Shown here in pieces: positions 1-9,616 of a DNA stretch of 64,000 nt. Each line of letters starts with the position of its first letter. Positions within the stretch are counted from its first letter, which is position 1. Source of the DNA: Russula earlei. Lineage: Eukaryota; Basidiomycota; Agaricomycetes; Russulales; Russulaceae. The notes beneath the pieces are model-generated. The model was not told the origin of the DNA and ran no database searches. It was given only the letters and a program-made list of their open reading frames with translations. Position numbers and translations under genes: made by a program. Location: assembly GCA_025769875.1 (NCBI GenBank), contig JAGFNK010000102.1:1-64000 (forward strand), given 5' to 3'.

Positions 1-385
1 CACCAACTCTTCACACACACCAACTACCATCTACTCTACCTATCCCTTCCTCCCCTAAGAGTCTCTCTTCACTCCACTGAGAAGAGCTCTTCTCCTTTAA
101 GATCTACTCTCTCTGTGTTGTTCAAGGTCTCTGACAGACTTGAACACATATAGCTAGTGGAACCAGCCCTAGTCTATCCCATTACACACTTACCCTAGCT
201 TCTCAATGGACTGAGTCATACTAGGAAGGGTCTATTGGCCATAACCTGTTTAGCATAAAACACTTCGACTGCTGCAGGGATCCTTACTCTTTATACATGG
301 GAACCGGCCCATTTCTGGAACCCATCTCTACTATTGATCTATCCTTACACTTGAGAACTGACACAGCTCGCTACTGTGACAGATT
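1..385 (-). repeat. Copia-type LTR end plus leader, inverted copy (left arm)
   Basis: This stretch is the approximate reverse complement of 8483-8885. The two share the run from GTGTTTTATGCT through GGTTATGG, the words GACCCTTCCTAG and GAGAAGCTAGGGTAAG, and the block around GAGAAGAGCTCTTCTC. Read on the minus strand it looks like the end of an LTR (bases 247 upward) followed by a primer-binding-like GGTTATGG (239-246) and a 5' leader running off the left edge. The element body would therefore lie outside the window. No coding sequence is seen. The LTR call is inference from the primer-binding-like motif; the inverted repeat itself is seen directly. Confidence 0.6.
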
Positions 386-551
386 GCACCACAATGCATT
401 GTTACCGAGTGGTTTGGGGTCCAGAAGATGCCAGAACACCTGAACTATGGACTGCCTCATATCAGTTATGCATGCATCAGATCTCAACCATTTATGTGCG
501 TTGATATTGCATTTGGAACATGTTGATTGTATCTTTCTGAAGATGTATTGA

Positions 552-715
552 AGAAGCAATGAGTAGCATTGCTTCTGTCCCAGATGTTCCTATACTGCCA
601 CATACATCGCTTCCCTGATTGGGAAAGTACTTATGACACCGAGATTGCTACTATGGAAGCACTTAATGCTTCCAGCACTGAGATCATTTACATAGAAGCA
701 ACTATTGCTTCTATG
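552..715. repeat. Cluster of three hairpins with a shared GAAGCA/TGCTTC core
   Basis: Three perfect inverted repeats follow one another: 552-576 (10-bp stem, 5-nt loop), 654-674 (8-bp stem, loop CTTAA) and 691-715 (11-bp stem, loop CTA). All three stems contain GAAGCA on one side and TGCTTC on the other. The rest of 386-745 shows no gene. A related 7-bp hairpin with the same CTTAA loop lies on the other side of the copia insertion at about 6547-6565. Function unknown. Confidence 0.7.
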
Positions 716-740
716 AGCTGCCTTTGCTTCTATAGCACCA

Positions 741-745
741 ACCAG
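741..745. other. Target-site duplication, left copy (ACCAG)
   Basis: The five bases directly before the 5' LTR are repeated directly after the 3' LTR at 6485-6489. This is the usual footprint of copia integrase and fixes both ends of the insertion. Confidence 0.9.
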
Positions 746-1130
746 TGTTGAACCGGAACCCGAATGGATCAAAGAAGGCGAAGACCTTCATACAAGGTTC
801 AAGATCCGCTTATAGATGTTACGTGTTAGACAGAACTTTAGTATATGCGCTTATGGCAATAGGGTTACGCATACTACGCTATCTATCACAAGATGCAGCC
901 TTATGCTGTGTCTAGAACATTTCCACATCACATGTCACTTAATGCGCGATATAGTGGACACCTGTAGTCACCTCTTTTGGACTTAGGAACAGCCCTGGGT
1001 CATAGAGGTATAAATACCATACATGTAGACAAGTATACATATCGCTCTACACCCCAATATCACTTGAGCATTAGCACAACCTCTAAGGTGGGTTGCTTGG
1101 CCTGTTAGCTGCGCTCTATGCTGTGCAACA
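746..1130 (+). repeat. 5' LTR of the copia element
   Basis: A 385-bp LTR beginning TGTTGAACC and ending GCAACA, paired with 6098-6484. A TATA-like TATAAATA lies at 1009-1016, which suits a U3 promoter with transcription starting about 30 bp further on. Compared with the 3' LTR there are roughly a dozen base substitutions and two single-base indels; the substitutions I counted are transitions. Confidence 0.93.
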
Positions 1131-1142
1131 GGTTATGGGCCC
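1131..1142 (+). other. Primer-binding site, initiator-tRNA-Met half-molecule type
   Basis: GGTTATGGGCCC follows the 5' LTR directly. Its complement GGGCCCATAACC is the anticodon stem-loop of eukaryotic initiator tRNA-Met. Drosophila copia is known to prime from a half tRNA cut in that loop, so the same priming mode is inferred here. The motif is seen directly; the priming mode is not tested. Confidence 0.8.
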
Positions 1143-1297
1143 TGCAAGCCATGCGCCTTCATCGGCTGCAACGATGGCGAAGCATCCCTGAAGCCTGCAT
1201 GCTGTGGCAAGCTAGTCTACCTATGGGGAGACTATGTCGGCTTGTTTGAATACAAAACTCTTACTGACAACCTCTAAGCCCCTTTCTAACAGCTACA

Positions 1298-2128
1298 ATG
1301 TCGTCATCTCAACCCTCTGCCCCTGTTGTCCCCATCCTTGATGGTGCGAACTACGGTATTTGGTCAAAGACTATGAAAGCCTACCTCATGTCCATTGGAC
1401 TGTGGGGTTATTGCAATGGCACATTTGAACTGCCAGTCCTTCCTGGACTTCCTCAGGCGCCTCTTGCTAAAGAGATTGCTGCCCAGGCTGCCGCTATTGT
1501 AGCCCTGAGAGAATGGAACAAAGGAAATGATATGGCAGTTGGTCATATGGTCCTTAGATCGAGCATCGCGATCCAACAAGATCTTACGTCTTTGGATAAC
1601 GCTGAAACTATCTGGAATCGCCTTGAAACCCTTTATGGCACAGCGACAACAGTTAGCATCTATAAGGACTTTAAAGAAGCCATCTCCATTCGCATTAACC
1701 CAAGCCAACATCCTGGCCCACAAATAGATCACATACATGCTGCATTCCAGCGTCTTACCGCCTCCTCCCTTCCTATCCCTGACACCTTTCAGGCGCTCAT
1801 CATGCTTGCTGCCATTCCCCAGAAATGGGAAATGCTTGTCCACATTGTTACTCAGAATTATGAACTGGCCGACCTTAATGCTAAGGACGTCCGAGAGGCT
1901 ATCGTCTCTCAATATCAAACTGAGATCAATCGCGGAACAGGCAAGAAGCACAGCGCGGTAAGCGCCAGCGCAGCAAAGGAAAAGGAAAAGGCAAGGAGAA
2001 AGCCGATCAAAGCCATGGTCCCGGACATTCTCATATTGCGGACATTGCCGCACTCCCACTCCCGACCATTACTACTATCGCCCATCTGGGTCCTTCGGGG
2101 ATCCAACAACGTTCCGTCCCAACTGTGA
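1298..2128 (+). CDS. Copia gag (capsid) region
   Basis: The open frame starts at ATG 1298, 168 bp after the LTR, and begins MSSSQPSAPVVPILDGANYG. The start matches the copia Gag N-terminus with the conserved NYxxW segment, followed by a helical UBN2-type capsid region to about residue 210. The later part is lysine/arginine-rich. From about base 1945 onward the copia-like reading is better in the next frame (KRQRSKGKGKGKEKADQSHG), which runs on into pol, so the last 50-60 residues of this frame are probably out of frame. I see no intact CCHC knuckle. Gag would form the virus-like particle that packages the element RNA. Confidence 0.85.
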   Translation: MSSSQPSAPVVPILDGANYGIWSKTMKAYLMSIGLWGYCNGTFELPVLPGLPQAPLAKEIAAQAAAIVALREWNKGNDMAVGHMVLRSSIAIQQDLTSLDNAETIWNRLETLYGTATTVSIYKDFKEAISIRINPSQHPGPQIDHIHAAFQRLTASSLPIPDTFQALIMLAAIPQKWEMLVHIVTQNYELADLNAKDVREAIVSQYQTEINRGTGKKHSAVSASAAKEKEKARRKPIKAMVPDILILRTLPHSHSRPLLLSPIWVLRGSNNVPSQL

Positions 2129-5100
2129 CTGACCCTCGCAAACACACTCACAGCCCTTACAAGGCCTTAAACAAAGCGCTTGATCTTGCTGACAATCTTG
2201 GGGTAACTCCCACTATACAGACAGTCAAGACCCTCGAGCAGCGGATCTCGACTCAATCCGCTGCCTTGACAAGTGCAGTCAAACTCCCGTCGCCCATCCC
2301 TGAGCCTATGGACCAGGACGATGGCGACTTCGCACAAACTAATACGTCAGATTTATTCGACATATATGATGGTATCCCAGAAGGTGCTGCCACCCCTGAG
2401 CGTGCTCCGACTCCGTCAGATGAAGCACTTGATTGGGGCAGCGACCCCGAAGATAATGAAGTGTGCGTGCGCCTCCCTCTCTCCTTTCACTCGCTAAAGA
2501 ACCTATTAGCATCTCCCCAGCCCCAAAGCGGGCTAGATATGTCTAATAAGTGTTCGCTTGTATCATATGATGTACAAATTAGTGAAGGGACTACTTCCCT
2601 TCAAAGTGAATGTAACAAAAATTGTTCGAGATGTAGAGGAAAACACGACTTGAGTAAAATGGGATCCTTATGGCTCCTTGACTCTGGCGCATCCGCACAC
2701 TTCACCTTCGAAATAAAAGACTTTATAGAGTATATGCCAGCTTTGCCGCACGAAAGATCCCCTGTTAAAACTGCCGATAACACAATATATGTGGAAGGCA
2801 AAGGCGCTGTGTTGCTTCGGCACACTGTCAACTCTAAAACGGTTGTCACGTGCATTTCTCCTGTTCTATATATTCCGAAAATTAACACTCGGATATTATC
2901 TATGGGGGTGTTTTTACAACAAGGGATGCATGCATTAGGGAATAGAAATCATATTTCCCTACGAGAGGACGGACGTATAATCCTGTCCTCTTACCCCTTA
3001 TTCCCAGGTCAAACCACGTATTGGTTAGACACCTCAATTGAAAGCGTGCAAGCGCATTCTCTTATCTACACAGTAGATTATGATGTCATTCACCGACGCC
3101 TTGGCCACCCATCTAAGAATGTCATAACACGTGCAAAGACACATACCAAGGGTCTCCCTGAAGACCTGAAAATCCCTCAGGACCAGCCGGTATGTCCTGG
3201 CTGCGCACAAGGCAAGATGCCTGCATCTGCGCACCCCCCTTCTGAAACTCATGCTTCCGCACCGTTCGAGCGTATCCACTCGGACCTTAAGAGTTTCCCT
3301 GTGAAGTTGTATCATAAGTACGAATATTTCGTCAGTTTCATTGACGATTATTCCTCCTATGCATGGATCACACTCCTAAAAAATAAAAAGTCGACCATAA
3401 TGGCCGTCAAGCAATTCCTTGCTATGGTGAAGAACCAATACAAAGCAGGAATCAAAGAGTGGATGTCCGATGCTGGTGGAGAGTACAAATCCGAGGCCTT
3501 TGATAACGTCCTAAAGGACGAAGGAATTAAAATCCTGCAAAGCGCCCCATACACTCCACAACAGAATGGATGCACAGAGCGCTTTATGCGCACTGTAATG
3601 GACAAAGCTCAGGCAATGCACCTTAAAGCTTGTCTACCTCCCTCCTGGTGGGAATTTGCAGTGAATCATGGGACACACTGTTACAATAGGACACCTGCCA
3701 GACGCCTTCAATGGCGTACACCCTACAAAGTCCTAAAGAACGAGGTCCCTGATATCTCACACCTCAGAGTATTTGGTTGCGGTGCATATGTGCACATACC
3801 AGAAAAGCGTCGAGTCAATAAGCTTTCGCCCAAAAGCGAGCTAATGATCTACCTTGGTCACACTGAGGGGATCAAAGCCTCACTCTTTATGAGGCTCCCA
3901 AATAATACGCTTTACACAAATGCTACCGCCCTGTATGATGAGACCCTGTACCCCAAATGTGACAAAGCGCGCACCAAAGGTACCACGCAGATTAATGAAC
4001 CGCGTGAGGAACTACCGCAATAATCTGTCGAAGACACCATTCCTGGTGTTGACGACCCATTCCCTACTATCAAAAGTGTGGACGATGAGCAGCCTTTACA
4101 GGCGCCAGAAGAAGAGGAATGCGAGCAAACGCCCGTCCCTCCTACACCATCCCCTCCTCCTGTTGAAGAACCTGTACCTCTTCGAAGGTCTCAGCAGTTG
4201 AGGAAAGTACCTACCCGTCCAGGCAACGTCTATGGTGAACGCAGACACCCCACAGAAGTGGAAAAAGATGTTCGGCACACATGCACATGGAGAACAATGA
4301 CAGAAAACCAACCCGGTCACTCTGGTGAGGATAGTACATCAGGATTGGCCGCACCAGGCCCTTACCCTCCTGCCGTCCTTGACGATCAACCACCGCAAGC
4401 CTCTGAGGATGAGGTAGAAGACATTCTATGTCTAGCAAGGGAAGGGGGAGTCAAATTTCTGAACTATCTGCTCGCCCAAGCAGTTCCACTAAGTTCAGAT
4501 GCACCTGATACTGTGAAGATTCGCGAATGGACCTTTAGGGACATTCTGCGAATGCCAAGTGAACTCCAAAAGGAGTGGAAAGATGCTTGTCGCGAGGAGT
4601 TGGAATCCCTCCGCAGACGCAAAGTCTTCGAACTAGTCAATCCTCCCAAGGATCGCAAAATAATTAAAAACAGATGGGTATTTGACCTTAAGTCTGATGG
4701 TCGTAAAAAAGCCAGACTAGTCGCCAAAGGCTTCTCCCAAGTAGAAGGCATTGACTATGACGAAATATTCTCACCCGTGGTACGGTTTGAGACAGTCCGC
4801 CTAATGATTGCGCTCGCAGCGCTCAAAAATTGGCACATTAGCGGACTAGACGTCAAGACTGCCTTTCTCTATGGTGAGCTCGATGAAGAGCTCTATATGG
4901 AGCAGCCTGAGGGCTTCAAAATAAAAGGCCAAGAGCGTAAAGTCATGCGCCTTAAACGCGCAATATACAGACTCAAGCAAGCAGCACTTGCATGGTGGAA
5001 AGCCCTTGACAAGTCCATGGCCTCGCTCGGCCTTATTCACCTTATGTCTGACTCTGGGCTCTTTGTTAGTAAAGACAAGAGCATTATAGCCATCATCTAT

Positions 5101-6048
5101 GTTGATGATGTGCTCTTCTTTGGAGCAGACAAAAAACATATCAATAAAACAAAGGAGCGCTTCATGAAGCTCTGGGAATGTCGAGATCTGGGCAATGCCC
5201 AAGAATTTCTACACATGCGCATTCTACACAAGTCTGGCCAGATACACCTGGACCAGACTGAATATCTAAAGAAAGTGCTGCAGCGTTTCGACTTGCTTAA
5301 CGCAAACCCTGCTCCTACTCCGCTACCAGAGGGCTATCACCCCTCTCCCAACACTTCCGCTGCTGACCCAGCCTTGCGGTCAAAATTCCAGCAAGTTATA
5401 GGATCACTCCTATACATAATGCTTGGAACGCATCCAGACATAGCCTTTGCTGTCACTAAGTTGTCGCAACATGCTGCCAATCCCTCAGAGGATCATTTAA
5501 ATTGTGCATTCTATATTTGCCGATACCTCCTCAGAACCACCAATTATGCCTTGGTCTATGATGGACCATCTAATGGCGGCCTAATGGCATATGCAGACTC
5601 TGACTGGGCTTCTGATCCGACAAATCGGAAGTCCACTACAGGCTATATGGTGAACCTGGCTGGAGCAATATTTTTGTGGAACTCACGAGCGCAGAAGACA
5701 GTCGTGCTCTCCTCCACTGAAGCTGAGTATATGTCGCTCTCTGACACAAGCAGACAGTTGGTTTGGATTAAATCCTTACTAACAGAACTTGGCATCAATC
5801 TTGCTCCCATCCCACTGTTCGGTGATAACCAAGGCTCAATATTCTTAGCCTCCAACCCTGTGCAAGAAAAGCACATCAAACACATTGATTTGCGCTATCA
5901 TTTCATTCGTGAAGTGATTCAAAATAAACAGGTGGAGCTATTCTTTATTGAAGGGGCTAACAACCCAGCCAACATGTTCACCAAGAACCTTGGTCACGTC
6001 AAGTTCCTCAAATTCAGGGAGCAACTAGGACTAACATTCTACCCCTGA
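1924..6048 (+). pseudogene. Copia pol: protease, integrase, reverse transcriptase, RNase H (one in-frame stop)
   Basis: One frame, open from 1924 except for TAA at 4021-4023, holds in order: protease with the active-site motif LLDSGASAHF (about 2670-2700); the gag-pre-integrase zinc region with H/H/C/C (HRRLGH, CPGCAQGK); integrase core with D (HSDLKS), D (SDAGGEYKS) and E (PYTPQQNGCTERF); reverse transcriptase with the catalytic YVDDV (about 5100); and RNase H with AYADSDWAS and STEAEYMSL. It ends at 6048 just before the polypurine tract. The stop lies between integrase and reverse transcriptase and fits a CAA-to-TAA change. The protein would copy and integrate the element; this copy is interrupted. 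Confidence 0.93.
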
Positions 6049-6088
6049 ATGTGGGAAAATGCTCACGGCATCTACCAATGCACTTAGC

Positions 6089-6097
6089 AAGGGGGAG
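6089..6097 (+). other. Polypurine tract of the copia element
   Basis: AAGGGGGAG lies immediately before the 3' LTR and would prime plus-strand DNA synthesis. Its position against the TGTTG start of the LTR confirms the LTR border. Confidence 0.85.
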
Positions 6098-6484
6098 TGT
6101 TGAACCTGGAACCCGAACGGATCAAAGAAGGCGAAGACCTTCATACAAGGTTCAAGATCCGCTCATAGATGTTACAGTGTTAGACAGAACTTTAGTATAT
6201 GCACTTATGGCAATAGGGTTATGCATACTACACTATCTATCACAAGATGCAGCCTTATGCTGTGTCTAGAATGTTTCCACATCACACGTCACTTAATGCG
6301 CAATATAGTGGACACCTGTAGTCACCTCTTTTGGACTTAGGAACAGCCCTGGGTCATAGAGGTATAAATACCATACATGTAGACGAGTATACATATCACT
6401 CTACACCCCAATATCACTTGAGCATTAGCACAACCTCTAAGGTGGGTTGCTTGGCCTGTTAGCTGCGCTCTATGCTGCACAACA
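6098..6484 (+). repeat. 3' LTR of the copia element
   Basis: A 387-bp LTR from TGTTGAACC to GCACAACA, paired with 746-1130; TATAAATA lies at 6363-6370. It is followed by the right ACCAG target duplication at 6485-6489. Confidence 0.93.
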
Positions 6485-6489
6485 ACCAG

Positions 6490-7308
6490 TACTACAGTAG
6501 CACAAACCTTATCTCTGAGGGCTATATAAAGCCCCCAGTCTGTAGCAGTTGAGCCTTAAGCTCAACTTAGTTTGCCAATCCCAAACAGTTGACTCCTACC
6601 CCATCTGCAGAGCCCCTTTCATCTTGTTGCCATACTCCAGAAGGATCTAACACTCCTTCCCCTCCACCAGTATTGCTTGCTTGACTCAAGCATATCTGCA
6701 TTGGTAGGACACATTTATAGATGTGACCATTGATCTTATTTAAGGCACTTTTAAACCTTAACATGCATCCACAATATTGTGGACACCTCTACTCACCCCT
6801 TTTTGCCATGTGAACAGGGTGGCACCATGGAGCCCAGGTTTCCTCTACTATGGAAGGGTCCATTCAAGGGCCCTCTCCAGGAAATGGTTCATGACAAATT
6901 CCCTCTCACAGCTGACTCCCTTCTACATTCTGATTCCTTTCATTACTTAGCTTCCTTTAGTACTTCTGCCCTGCATATTGAATCCCACTAGCTACTCTGT
7001 AGTAGAAATAAAAATGCAGTCCCCTTGAGTCTCCTAGTATCTGTCAGCCCAAAATGACCATGTACAAGTCATCTTGCCTGTTATGGCATTGCAGCCATTT
7101 TGAATGTTAGCTCAGAGTCTGATGGGGCCAAGTCCCTGGGCTTGGTTCAATGATTCAGTGGGGCCAGTTCAAGGAGACTGGTTCAGTGGTTTCATGTCTC
7201 AAGACTAAGTCAAACTAAGACTAGTCCACAGACAGAGTTGAACTTCTGGTTACTTCACAGAAGAGGAGGATGGTGAGAGAGAGGCAGAGGAGGAAGAGGA
7301 ACACAAGG
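6490..7308. repeat. Gene-free repeat sequence right of the copia element
   Basis: No gene is recognised. A TATATAAA with flanking GGGCT/AGCCC is at 6519-6534 and a small hairpin GTTGAGC-CTTAA-GCTCAAC at about 6547-6565. Bases about 6770-6905 (ATTGTGGACACCTCTACTCACC onward) are a direct repeat of about 14216-14350 and also resemble the middle of the copia LTR (compare 955-1010). This suggests fragments of a related older LTR family. Confidence 0.6.
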
Positions 7309-7313
7309 GTTCC

Positions 7314-7746
7314 TGTTGAATTGTGCAGTGATAAGGTAGATTAGATCATAGTAGATCTAATAAAATGTTATTCAGTTTCTGTGAGACAAAACTTTTGTGT
7401 CATATTTACCTAATAAAATGTTACTACAACATGTAATCAGCTACTGATAAGATCATGAGAGAGTAAGTACTTACTTCAGTTTCTGTGAGACGAAACTGAA
7501 GTGTCTACTGTATGTACAATGCTCTTAAGTATCTGAGAGCGTCCCTAATTATTTTGTCTGTAGTAACTATCAAATTGTTTTCATGATCACTATGTGCTAG
7601 CTACCAATTGTCTTAGATCACACTATCAATTTGCTATCATATGCATTGCAGCAACTGAGCTGAAATGCTTATGTGGTCCAGGCCTGAGGGCCACCTGGAC
7701 AGTTTGGGCCAATGCGTCAATGCCTTGGCCACTCTTTATCTCAACA
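7314..7746. mobile_element. Solo LTR, second copia family
   Basis: A 433-bp LTR starts TGTTGAATTGTG and ends ATCTCAACA. It is flanked by the 5-bp duplication GTTCC (7309-7313 and 7747-7751) with no internal region, so it is a solo LTR left by recombination between two LTRs. It aligns along its whole length with the LTR at 17045-17478. Its A/T replacements at sites where the other copy has CG (for example GAATTGTG against GAATCGCG) suggest C-to-T decay. Confidence 0.9.
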
Positions 7747-7751
7747 GTTCC

Positions 7752-8140
7752 TTGTGGAGAGCTCAAGTCAAGCAGAGTATAGGCCAGCACAACAAGTTGT
7801 GATTTGAGAGAGGGTACAAGGCAGGGATTGCAACAGGAAATGAGACAATGCTAAGCTTGGGGCATTCCCCAGCTTCTACAGGCACTTAAATACTGTATTG
7901 AGCAAGGCTGTACAGTGCTATAAGCAGAACAATAAGTAGGGCTAGGACCAGTAGCACAAAGAGATCAGAACAATTGATGAAACACAAAGGTGAAACAATA
8001 TATGTGAAACATGAAATGATAGGAGGTGATCAAGATCAAGGGATGAAACATAACCAAGGGGACAAAGGTGAAGTGTAAAAAATAGTCCAAGGTGAAACAA
8101 GAAGGGTTAGTGATGAACAGAAGGAGGGGTAGATCATAAC
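7752..8140. repeat. Gene-free spacer with a TGAAACA cluster
   Basis: No coding sequence is seen. Five copies of TGAAACA on the plus strand lie at 7978, 7991, 8005, 8044 and 8093 (first base of each), embedded in loosely repeated GTGAAAC/ATGAAAC words. TGAAACA is the core of the yeast Ste12 pheromone response element; a role here is not shown. Confidence 0.55.
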
Positions 8141-8145
8141 ATTGC

Positions 8146-8250
8146 CTCTCTTCTCCCTTCCTCTCTTCTCCCTTCTTCCTCTCTTCTCCCTTCTTCCTCT
8201 CTTCTCCCTTCTTCCTCTCTTCTCCCTTCTTCCTCTCTTCCCTTCCCTTG
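8146..8250. repeat. Pyrimidine tandem repeat, 18-bp unit
   Basis: About five units of a C/T-only 18-mer (TTCTTCCTCTCTTCTCCC and close variants) follow one another. The complement is pure purine. Both strands give repetitive open frames here, but there is no sign that these are genes. Confidence 0.85.
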
Positions 8251-8482
8251 CTCTTGGACCAAGACAACTGTCTCAGATCACCATCCAGTTGCACAAACTT
8301 AGCATGCCCTGGATGGGCTTGCTACAATGTGGTTGCATCTTGCATGCATGCACACAGAAACTGCACTGGGCTGTTGAGCTGTCAATTAGATTGATTGATT
8401 TTGCCTAATTATAATATTGTCTACCATACAATGGCCATACCCATACCTGTACCATACCATCAGGGATCCAGTGAGTACACAT

Positions 8483-8885
8483 GACAGATGGTGTCACAGT
8501 GACTAGCCATGTCAGTTCTCAAGCCTGAAGATGGGTTTGTTTATAGAGACAAGTTCAAAGAACAAGACAATTCAAGTTGCTCTAAGAGCTTCCCTGCAGC
8601 AGTCACTAGTGTTTTATGCTGAACAGGTTATGGCAAATAGACCCTTCCTAGCATGACTGGTCTGTTGAGAAGCTAGGGTAAGTTGTATGTGACAGTTGAG
8701 GGGGATTTCCCACAAGCTATATGTGTTTGGGAACTCTGTTACCCTAAGCAATGCAAAGAGAAAGTGAGTAGATAGAGGTTTGAAGGAGAAGAGCTCTTCT
8801 CAGTAGAGTGAAGAGAGACTCTTAAGAAAGGAAAGGGATGAGGATAAGGAGAAGGTAGATGGAGTGTTGTTGGTTGAGAAGTGAA
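8483..8885 (+). repeat. Copia-type LTR end plus leader, inverted copy (right arm)
   Basis: This is the inverted counterpart of 1-385. On the plus strand the LTR part ends near GCTGAACA (8618-8625), followed by the primer-binding-like GGTTATGG at 8626-8633 and a leader to about 8885. The expected element body to the right is not recognisable, so only the 5' end survives. The two arms point away from each other. Confidence 0.6.
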
Positions 8886-9616
8886 GCAAAAGTATTTGGT
8901 ATGGGTGTTTGAGAGATGGGTTGTGAAGGGTTTGAGTTGCAGGTGAATATGTGCTTATATATACAGGAGAAGCACAGCAATAGCTGCACTTTGACTGTGC
9001 TACTAGTATAGTAGGAGTCATCATAAGTAGGAGTCATAGAAATGAGGCCACAAATGAGTCAGAACCGAGTAACTGTGCTGCACAGTAGGTGCACAGCATT
9101 GCACAGTCAAAACTAATAAAGGGATATAAAAGGGAAAAGAACCAAACAAAGGGAAAGTGACAGCAATCCAGTGTTACCTGGACATGTATGGATCACATGA
9201 TAAAGCAGGAGAGATCACAAGACATAAGAGATCATGATGCCAGTAGGTAATGGGACATATGAGAGAAAGCAGTCCATAGCACATAAGTAGGAACTAAATG
9301 AGAAAGGAAAATGTTGTAACAGATGGGGTACTGGTCAGCCATACCCATCATACAGCTGTCTTATCAGTGGGCATCACCCATCAGACAGACAGTGTGCAGC
9401 CCTAAATAATATGGAGAATACCCACTGCCCTCACTCTTGCCACTGCCATCACCTCTGTATCAACAGCAGCAATATGGCCAATGCTTGGCAACACCACAAG
9501 GTCCAATAACACATTTGATGCCACAAGCACACCATGCCCCCTCCTTTGCTACACCATGCCTGCATTCAACACACAATGACACCTCAGCACCCACCATCAG
9601 TCTTTGACATTTTGCA
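8886..9616. other. Gene-free, A/T-rich stretch
   Basis: Only short frames without recognisable protein features are present. The sequence is A/T-rich with scattered low-complexity runs (for example CACTGCC repeats near 9421-9450). I see nothing that supports a gene here. Confidence 0.5.

Larger units (their letters stand above)
746..6484 (+). mobile_element. Ty1/copia LTR retrotransposon, nearly full length
   Basis: The complete element consists of a 5' LTR (746-1130), primer-binding site, gag, pol, polypurine tract and 3' LTR (6098-6484), flanked by the 5-bp duplication ACCAG. Domain order is gag, protease, integrase, reverse transcriptase, RNase H, which is the Ty1/copia (Pseudoviridae-type) order. 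It carries at least two coding defects: a frame change near the end of gag and an in-frame TAA at 4021-4023. This copy is therefore probably not autonomous unless the frame change is programmed. It sits inside older repeat sequence, not in a gene. Confidence 0.95.

Noticed and set aside
1924..2128. Programmed -1 frameshift between gag and pol
   Set aside because: No clear slippery heptamer with a following stem was seen; copia elements normally use one frame, so a mutation is more likely. Kept only as a point to check.
8146..8250. CRISPR-like array
   Set aside because: Units are contiguous 18-mers without unique spacers, in a eukaryotic genome; a simple satellite explains it.
8142..8408. Open frames over the C/T tandem repeat on both strands
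   Set aside because: Both come from an 18-bp repeat that cannot form a stop codon; no start context, domain or splicing supports a gene.
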